From contig JAJEKV010000025.1 of NCBI GenBank assembly GCA_021234155.1, forward strand, positions 10,229,017-10,293,016: DNA of 64,000 nt, in the 5' to 3' direction. Shown here piece by piece: positions 56,881 through 64,000 of this stretch. The notes beneath the pieces were generated by a model that saw only the letters and a list, made by a program, of their open reading frames with translations, was not told the DNA's origin and did no database searches. Source of the stretch: Isoetes taiwanensis (taxonomy: Eukaryota; Streptophyta; Lycopodiopsida; Isoetales; Isoetaceae). Numbering within the stretch: the first letter of the stretch is position 1; each line of letters begins with the position of its first letter. Position numbers and translations under genes: made by a program.

Positions 56881-56976
56881 CTTAATCGATTATATACAAG
56901 GTGAGTCTCACATTTTTGCTGCTATTGAGACAGGTCAGGCCGATAGTCAACCTAGTGTCATCTCTATGGTGGGTCA

Positions 56977-57459
56977 ATGGATATGGGTAGTACCCACAAC
57001 TTTGCGTCACCTAGGTTGGCAGAAACTCTGCAGTTGTCCTCTTTGAAATCCAAGCCAAAACCTATCACATTGGCTAGTGGAGCTGTCCGTCACACCCAAG
57101 GTCGTCCTGTTAACTTGAATATCCAATTATCGGGAGCACCCATTGCCCTGGGAGCTGAAATTATGAATATTGATAAATATGACTTGATTGTGGGGATGGA
57201 ATTTCTAGCAGCAGCAAAGGCCAATATAGATTGTGAAAAGCATGAGGTTACCTTTACGGCAGCAAATGGGGACCGTGTTACTATAACAGGTAATGCAGTT
57301 AATCCTATTATGCAGTGTATGCCTTTGCGCAGGCTGGGCAAAGCCATTCGACGTAGACATGTGACTTGCATTGTTAGGATTGCAACCCTTGAGGCTCAGC
57401 AAGAAGCGCTTATTCAACGGTTGCCATCGACCATAGCCAGTCTCATTCATGAGTTTTAG
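56977..57459 (+). pseudogene. pol: Protease region of Gypsy C
   Basis: The 160-residue frame begins MDMGSTHNFASPRLAETLQL. The aspartic protease D-T/S-G-S box is D-M-G-S here. Further conserved protease text is INLDKYDLIVG-like (IDKYDLIVGMEFLAAAKANI, about 57170-57225). It stops at a TAG just before the RT N-terminal text DLFPDEIRKLPPFRG. Confidence 0.8.
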
Positions 57460-58330
57460 GATCTCTTTCCGGATGAGATTCGAAAATTGCCACCCTTCAG
57501 GGGGATAGAGTGCGAGATTGCACTCCAACCGGATACCAAGCCTACTAGTAAGGCTCCATACTGCACGAGCACACCCAAGTTGGCAGAACTTAAGAAACAG
57601 TTACAGGAACTCCTAAAGCTAGGATTCATTTGCCCGAGTGTTTTGCCTTTTGGAGCTCCCATTTTGTTTGTTAAGAAGATAGATGGAACACTTGCGCATG
57701 TGTATTGATTACCGCCAGATAAACAAGCATACTATCAAGAACTGGTATGCATTACCACGGGCCGATGACCTTATGGATCAGCTGCATAGATGTTCGATTT
57801 GGATACCATCAGATAAGAATTAAGGAGGACGATATTCATAAGTCCGCTTTTTGGACTCGCTATGGGCATTAAGAATTCACAGTTATGCCTTTTGGATCAC
57901 AAATGCCCCAGCAACCTTTATGCGCCTCATGAATGATGTGTTTTGCGATTATTTAGATGAGTTTGTCATTATTTTATTTAATGACATTCTTATCTACAGT
58001 AAGACCTTGGAGGACTATAAATGCCATCTTCGGCTGGCTCTCCAGAAGTTGCGACGCCACCAACTATTTGCCAAGTTCTCTAAATGCAAATTCGAGACCA
58101 CCAGGGTCGAGTACTTGGGTCATATTGTTTCTACTGATGGTATTGCTACCGATCCAGCTAGGATTGAGGCAGTCAAGGATTGGCCAGCTCCTACAAATGT
58201 TTCTGAAGTTAGGAGTTTCCTGAGCTTGGCGTTAGGAGTTAGAAGTTAGGCTTGGAGTTTTCTGAGCTTGGAGTTAGAAGTTAGGAGCTTCTACTAATGT
58301 TTCACAAGTTAAGTTAAGGACTTCGCCAAG
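57460..58330 (+). pseudogene. pol: Reverse transcriptase of Gypsy C
   Basis: Pieces in order are LPPFRGIECEIALQPDTKPT, LKLGFICPSVLPFGAPILFV, a broken palm, and then YLDEFVIILFNDILIYSK (about 57950-58003). The catalytic FDD box reads FND, which should inactivate the enzyme. YLGHIVSTDGIATDPARI follows. The connection segment is then disrupted at 58215-58315 by a local duplication of a GAGTTTCCTGAGCTTGG... unit, which removes the usual GYYRxF text. Confidence 0.85.
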
Positions 58331-58353
58331 ATTGTAGCCCCTCACCAGGCCTC

Positions 58354-59616
58354 ATGAAGCATGAGAAAGTCAAGGACTGGGAAACACATTGGAAGAATAA
58401 GGTTCAGGCAGGCTTCCAACAGTTAAAGGACGCTTTGACCTCAGTGCTAAACCTTACACTACCCGGTCCTCAAAAGGACAAGGCCTTTGCAACCGATGCC
58501 AGTAAGATAGCAACTGGAGCTGTCTTGATGCAAGAAGGACGGGTCATTGCCTTTGATTCTAAGAAAATGAATGATGCGAACAGGGGATATCCCTAAGAAT
58601 TGTTTATGGGTACGCATGCCTTTAAGGATCCGGAGACACTATCTTCTTGGACGGCATTTCCAATTAGATACGGATCATCTAAACCTTCAATACATCTTCA
58701 CACATGCTAATCTTAACCTTCGGCAATGCAGGTGGATAGAATTTTTGGAAGAACATGACTTTGAGGTTTTGTATAGACCCAGTAAGCATAATGTTCTTGC
58801 ACATGCCCTATCTCGGCACTCTTTGACAACACGTATGCATTACAATGCTATTTCCACTTTTGCAAGTGAATTTGGGAAGATTATTGAGCAATCTCTTCCA
58901 ACAGATCCAGAGTTCCGTGAATTATGGGGCAGCCTTTCTAAGGAGGTCAGAACAGACAAGGAGAGGGAAACATACAAGCATTATGAGAAGGACGGTAATC
59001 TTTTGTATTACCGAGATAAGTTATGTGTGCCCGTGTCATCAGGAGTTAGGAGGCTTATTCTACATGACACACATAACAGTCCCATAGCTGGTCATGCTAG
59101 ATTCATGAAGATATATTTCAAGACAAAATCCAGTTATTTCTGGCCTGGTATGAAGAAGCAGATTGCCCGTTACATTAAGCAGTGCCAACTTTGCTAGCAG
59201 ACAAAAGCAGAGCAGTTAAGGACTCCAGGCGAACTTGAACCTCTAGACTTTCCCAATACAAAACCATGGATTTCATTGTGGCACTTCCACGGACACTTAG
59301 AGGATTTGATGCCTTGATGGTGGTAGTCGACAAGAGGATTTGATGCCTTGATGGTGGTAGTCGACAAGCTTTCTAAGATGGCGCATTTCTTGCCATGTCG
59401 CACCACCAATACTGCTTTGGATACGACACTCTTATTTTCCAAATAGATTTTTCGACTCCATGGGATGCCACGAACCATTAATCGTGATCCTAAGTTTGTT
59501 CGTGCCTTTTGGAAGGACTTCATTAGCACTATACAAACTAAACTCGCCATGAGTACAGCGTATCACCCTCAGACCACTGAGGACCTTGTTCAACTTGTCT
59601 TCTACGTTATTGTGTG
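58354..59616 (+). pseudogene. pol: RNase H and integrase of Gypsy C
   Basis: RNase H text ATDASKIATGAVLMQEGRVI (about 58490-58550) is followed by the frame 58571-59197, containing FEVLYRPSKHNVLAHALSRH (end of RNase H). The integrase zinc finger HDTHNSPIAGHARFMK...CQLC is complete at about 59061-59197. The catalytic core begins after a stop, with a perfect 34-base tandem duplication at 59301-59334 and 59335-59368, and continues to HPQTTEDL near 59565-59590. Confidence 0.85.
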
Positions 59617-59754
59617 AAAGGACTTCGGTCCAAAACTTTTGATCACTTATGATCTACTTGTAATCTTCTCTATTATATGATAAAGTACCTATGTTTGTAT
59701 TTTCTAATAATAATATAGCTCTATAATGTTCAATGCTGAGGACAACATTATTCC

Positions 59755-60570
59755 ACGGGGGGTAGAATGTGACATTCCACGGATTTATATGCTATACATA
59801 TAAATACTATGACACGTCACCAGGTATGTTTGGACTATAATGGGGATTAGGGGCTAACATTAAAAGTGGTTTATGTTAGTTATATACTAAATAACCATAG
59901 AGTAATTAATCAGGCTAATTAATAATGTGAATTAGCCAATAGGGGGAGACACCTGGCCCAAATTGATTGGGCCAGAGGAGACTTGCTATTCCAAGGGGGG
60001 CAAGCTGGGCCTCCACCCCCAATCCTGCCCCAAATCAATTTGGGGAGATTGGAGAAGGGAGGAGCTAATTAAACACAGCAACTAACCTTGAATCATGGAT
60101 GTTCTTCGTAATAACGGATCCAGCCAAGAAACAGGTCAGTCTTTAAGAAGTTTATGTTCTAATCTAACCCTTGTATGATTAGATGAATGACTAGGTAGTT
60201 TATTTGAGATTATGATGGATGATTTGAATATGATTGTTCTTTTCTTCTGTTCCTCCTGTGTGTATGGGGTTAAAGGGTGGTAGAGACCTAAAAGCTACTT
60301 AGGAATAGAGATGCTCCTAGCCAGAACCCTTTAAAACCCATTAAATGCGGCCTGTGCAAGAGCCCTCCTGGCTATCGATGGTATGGTGTGGCTGAGCACC
60401 AGACAAGATGGCGGTGAAGTGCAGGATTGCCCTTAAGGGTAAATTTCCAAAGGTATTATATAGAAATGTTGGCGAATCTTATCTTTTTGGGTTGCCCCTA
60501 GGGGGGCAAACCCTTGTTTATGTGGGTTTATGGCATATCCTAAGTATATGCTAGAATATACCTAGGATAT
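59755..60570 (+). repeat. Polypurine tract and 3' LTR of Gypsy C
   Basis: CACGGGGGGTAGAA (59754-59767) is a polypurine-type primer for plus-strand synthesis, directly followed by the LTR start TGTGACATTCC at 59768. Similarity with the Gypsy A LTR is seen at the start and near 60340-60420 (GCAAGAGCCC...). The LTR extends at least to about 60420. The end could be near 60570 or further right. Confidence 0.7.
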
Positions 60571-60599
60571 GCTGATGACTGCTCCAAACCTACTATTCG

Positions 60600-62707
60600 C
60601 ACAGAAACTCTGTCCACACCGCTGCTCGATCCAAGATGCTCCAACCGAGTAAGCTGGCGGGCATCTGATTTTGAAGCTCCATCTCCGAACGCCAAGGATT
60701 TTGACGACGGGTATGGTTTGTATGGGATAGAAGCCCTATCTCCCGATCATTGAAGGATTTTGACTATCGGGTATGGTTTGTAATCGGATTTCTATGGGAA
60801 GTCGGGTCCCGCATGTATTGCAAAGGGTTCGGGTAAGAAGAAAAAAGTGCTGCCAGAATCGTATTGGGAGTTCTTTAATCGGTTTATTCTGGGGTTTATT
60901 TTCGTAGTGTTGCCATTGGGATATCTTATGGCCCAGCTATGGCGTGAGAGACTTCCCTTCCATTTCCTTAGTTCTTTAGGTTTTCTGTAGACAGATGCAG
61001 TAATCAAAGCTAAGCGGCAAACGAACTGGTTGGTGACATGCAAGTCTCACTTGCCATCTGGCTGACTGAATTGCATGCAATTATGGAATGGTAAGAAAAT
61101 CGACAAGATATTTAGAGTCTTTCGAGCTTTCCTATGCTCCAGGAGATGGAACCGAGCATGCCCATCCGACAGCTCTCGTTGTCCGAAGTAACCCCCCGTG
61201 TGAATATGCACCCAAACCAAAGGGGGTTTAAGGGGGATTTTAATTTAAATGTGTCAAATGCAATGGTTTATGTTAATAATGTTAGTTGTGTGTCAATGGT
61301 TTGTGTTAACTAAAAAATTTTTTGGCCCCTTCGGGGCCTTAAGGATAGTGTAGGGGTGTACATATAGACATTACCTAATACTCTAATGATGGATGGTATA
61401 TCATAGCCTCACAAATCTAACAAACTAGAGGTGCTCAAATTATAGAAACGAAAACATTGCATAGAATTAGACATATAATATTATACCAATACCAATATTA
61501 ATACCTGAGGTAGCATGTAATAATAGAATTTATTAATAATGAACAAACAGTTAAATCCTCGTTCTCCAAGTTGCATACATCCATACATGCATATAGCTTT
61601 GGGTTAGGCAACCATTTATAATGGTAGAAAAGGCACAAGCTAGTCTCCTGTCTTTTAATACAAAATAAAAAGAGAACTATGACACTAGGTAGGAACCGAA
61701 GAAAAGATTTATTAACGTACACTAAAGACCACAAACACTTAAAAACTAGTTGCATCATTGACAACAATAAAAAGACTAGTTGCTGCTTTTAAGTAAGAAA
61801 ATGAACCTTAAATACCAGCATTCCTCAAACCATTGGTACTACTATAGGTGCAATAAATGGGGCAAATAGTGAAAGTAAATGGGGCAAATAGTAAATGGGG
61901 CAAATAGTGCAAAACGCTTACCCTGAACGCAACCAGAATTCAGAGGCCTGCAAGAAATCCAAGTGTTAAATATGTAGATCCTACAACTGAAAGAAAATAC
62001 AAGCAAAAATGGCAGCATAGCATACTCACGGGTAACGGTCGACATTTGGGGACTCAATTGAGAAGGAAGCGAAAAAAGAGAAATTCATATATATAGATCC
62101 GCCCCGGACCCAAGAGATAGTTTTCTCCAACAACCACTATTATTGGACTGTCATGCAAACTTTGTTTCCGGTGTTTGGTAGGTTCGAATCGAAGCATTGT
62201 AGAGCGATAAAAAAGTAGGCAACAATTTTTTGAGGAAAAAGCTCCATGACCTTAGTCGCCGCTAACCCGCCCATACCGCGGACTAATTAATATGACCTAA
62301 TCAGCAATGAAACCTAGGTTTAGGAAGAAAGAACAGCCACAAAAGGAATGATGAAATGTATGGCCTTGATGAACAGGAACCATATAGATCTACGCTATGG
62401 CGGTGTGGCCTTGGCGTTTGTAGCCGATCAATGAGCTTGTACCCAAAGACCTCAGCCATGGTCGGGATCGTGAACCAACACAAATTTTCTCCCCAAGAAA
62501 CACACTGAAAAACAGAACCAAGAAAACACACAGAACCTCGAACCCGCAGCACCTGCATACCTGAGACAAGAGACAGAGAATGCTTCAGCTAACCCTAGAA
62601 TAACCCTAAAATGAAACATCTCGATGCTTCATGTATGGCTTATTAAAAAAAAATAGAGGAATAAAAATAAAACGGGTAAACTATTGAGGATATGGAATTT
62701 AGACAAT
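60600..62707. other. Unassigned stretch with short repeats
   Basis: A roughly 60-base direct repeat around GATTTTGAC...GGGTATGGTTTGTA occurs near 60695 and 60755. A GGCCCCTTCGGGGCC hairpin lies at about 61324-61338. Three copies of AAATGGGGCAAATAGT occur between 61855 and 61910. Open frames are short and unrecognised. No gene is supported. Confidence 0.4.
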
Positions 62708-64000
62708 AAAAATGCGAGAAAGCTTTTGTGTGAAACTCCTTCACGGACTCGAAAGCACTTGTGGTGGGAAATCCAAAGTTAGGTGATTCATTGTTGGATC
62801 CGGCATTTTGCAGTAAATAGAGGCTGGAACGATTATTGTTGCAAGCGCTTTGTGATGTTGGTTATGATAGTATTAATGTTTTAAAAAGAGAAAGCCACAC
62901 ATGAGAAGGTTCTGGATGGTTTTTCATCATCGATTGGATTCATATAGCCACCATGCCATTGTGAATGCTAAACATTCTCATGGTGCCATACTCCTAGCAT
63001 CTCCAACCGAAAATAGAGCACATCATCACACAATTAATCATAATAAAAGGGCAAAAGGGATCATGTTATTCAAGTACTATGAAAGGGCACTACAAGAACA
63101 TCTCGTTTCCTCCAAGACTATCCGGAAGCAGAGGAAATAGCAAATCAACAAAACTAAAAGCAAAGGGTGGTAATGCTAAGTGCATGCAATAGTGGATTAG
63201 GTGAGACATGTGCAGATGGTATATTAGGGTTTGCGAGATCCTTCCACATGGCGTGTGTTCCCACGATTTGTAGCATCTTTATGGAAAGTTGATGACGGGC
63301 CACTGAAATTTTGATGACAAGATGTTATGAGAATCTTAAGACGGAATGGAGATGATTATTGCTTTACAAGAAGCAATGAAGTCTATGATAGAGGAAGAAG
63401 ATGAGTTTGGATATCAAGGTTTAATGTAGAGGATTGGGCACCATTTATTGTGTCAGTACTCCATTCACAATTTTGTGTGAATTTCAAGGTAAAATCCCAA
63501 TGTATGGGATCAAGAGGAGATGATGCATTTGATACTCCGCCGGATGGAATTAAGACATGGCGGTTTCTATAACATTCCATTATGTTGCAATCAATAATAA
63601 AACTGATATCAATAAGGATTGCAGTGTGAGAAATGGGAATCATTTGTTAGTCAAGACCTTCTTAGCTCAAAAGTCCAGCAAAATTGAGGTTTTGCTGGAA
63701 ACTCAGTCTTCAGAAAGGTGAGTAAGACGTGCAATTCTAAAGAAGAGCTAAAAAATTCCATACTGAAATAGACACAAGAATTAGAACACATGATTCTAAT
63801 CGATTTATGAAACTTGCCCTTTCATATTATCTACAGCAAAGCTTTGACACTTTGAGTCATGAATCTCCTTGAAAAGGAACCTTGGACTACTGTTGCTTTG
63901 CAATATCAAGTCTCTCATTTATGCTAGCGTGATGGCTATATGCATTGCATCAGGTCTGAAATCCTTGATAGAGCATCTGACGATACATTCAACTTACCCA
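62708..64000 (+). pseudogene. Broken partial copy of the CHAT gene and its 3' flank
   Basis: From about 62708 the sequence matches 34704 onward of the intact gene, through its stop region (about 63577) and 3' flank, and it continues past the window end. Similarity starts abruptly inside exon 2, so no promoter, helical half or exon 1 is present. Many one- or two-base indels break the frame, for example around 62745, 62925, 63140 and 63295, although the LSACNSGLGE segment is still readable. Larger differences in the flank (a gap near 63770 and a 9-base insertion near 63830) show true divergence. It cannot encode a peptidase. Confidence 0.9.

Larger units (their letters stand above)
55860..60570 (+). 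mobile_element. Ty3/Gypsy retrotransposon C, 5' truncated, with 3' LTR
   Basis: Gag, protease, RT, RNase H and integrase follow in Gypsy order to about 59620, then a polypurine tract and a 3' LTR starting at 59768. The 5' LTR and primer site are absent, and the start abuts the broken LINE D, so the two elements were joined by insertion and deletion. The family is the same as element A. Coding parts contain stops, small deletions and two recent tandem duplications (58215-58315 and 59301-59368). The right LTR end was not resolved. Confidence 0.85.

Noticed and set aside
61324-61338. GGCCCCTTCGGGGCC hairpin as a terminator
   Set aside because: Rho-independent terminators do not apply in a plant nuclear genome, and no gene ends here.
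62160-62200. GGTTCGAATC resembling a tRNA B box
   Set aside because: No A box, acceptor stem or anticodon arm can be formed with the upstream 50-70 bases.

Overview
The window is nuclear DNA from a land plant. It has spliced genes with GT-AG introns, a RING E3 ligase of the plant RMA/MUSE type, and a dense layer of old, broken retroelements and DNA transposons. A chloroplast-type MurB gene (peptidoglycan precursor synthesis) and the transposon load point to a non-angiosperm, most likely a gymnosperm. A fern or lycophyte is not excluded. This assignment is inference.

Three genes look functional. MurB lies at 9214-10727 (+, four exons). A RING-finger E3 ligase lies at 12437-13633 (-), with an intron in its 5' leader. 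A 992-residue CHAT-peptidase protein with a helical-repeat N-terminal half lies at 32530-35577 (+, two exons). These genes have no obvious shared pathway. A broken second copy of the CHAT gene's 3' half and its downstream flank occupies 62708-64000 and continues past the window edge.

Layout. 1-2560: GC-rich tandem units ending in a GACGTC/CACGTC-rich block with a perfect inverted repeat. 4390-7605: L1-like LINE with a poly(A) tail. 9-14 kb: MurB and the RING gene. 15.36-15.96 kb (-): fragment with tyrosine-recombinase (Crypton/DUF3504-like) signatures. 16.0-26.2 kb: Ty3/Gypsy element A with a 5' LTR, an initiator-Met primer binding site, about 4.5 kb of extra decayed ORFs, then gag-pol. 26.8-30.3 kb: PIF/Harbinger fragment, remnant of a third LTR element (B), and a hAT remnant. 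31.56-31.68 kb: hairpin-forming inverted repeat. 32.5-36 kb: CHAT gene. 36.5-37.6 kb: cluster of a short motif in both orientations. 38.7-40.2 kb: Ty1/Copia 3' end, internally duplicated. 41.1-47.2 kb (-): decayed autonomous Helitron with Rep and Pif1-type helicase pieces and a candidate 3' terminal hairpin. 48.5-49.9 kb: fragments of three unrelated host genes (ER-type Ca2+-ATPase, DEAD-box helicase, DELLA/GRAS), which look like transposon capture. 53.5-55.85 kb: a second LINE of a different lineage. 55.9-60.6 kb: Ty3/Gypsy element C with a polypurine tract and 3' LTR.

Long stretches (2.6-4.4, 7.6-9.1, 10.7-12.4, 37.7-38.7, 47.2-48.4, 51.0-53.5 and 60.6-62.7 kb) hold no gene I can support. 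Element boundaries are approximate, because no alignment could be run.
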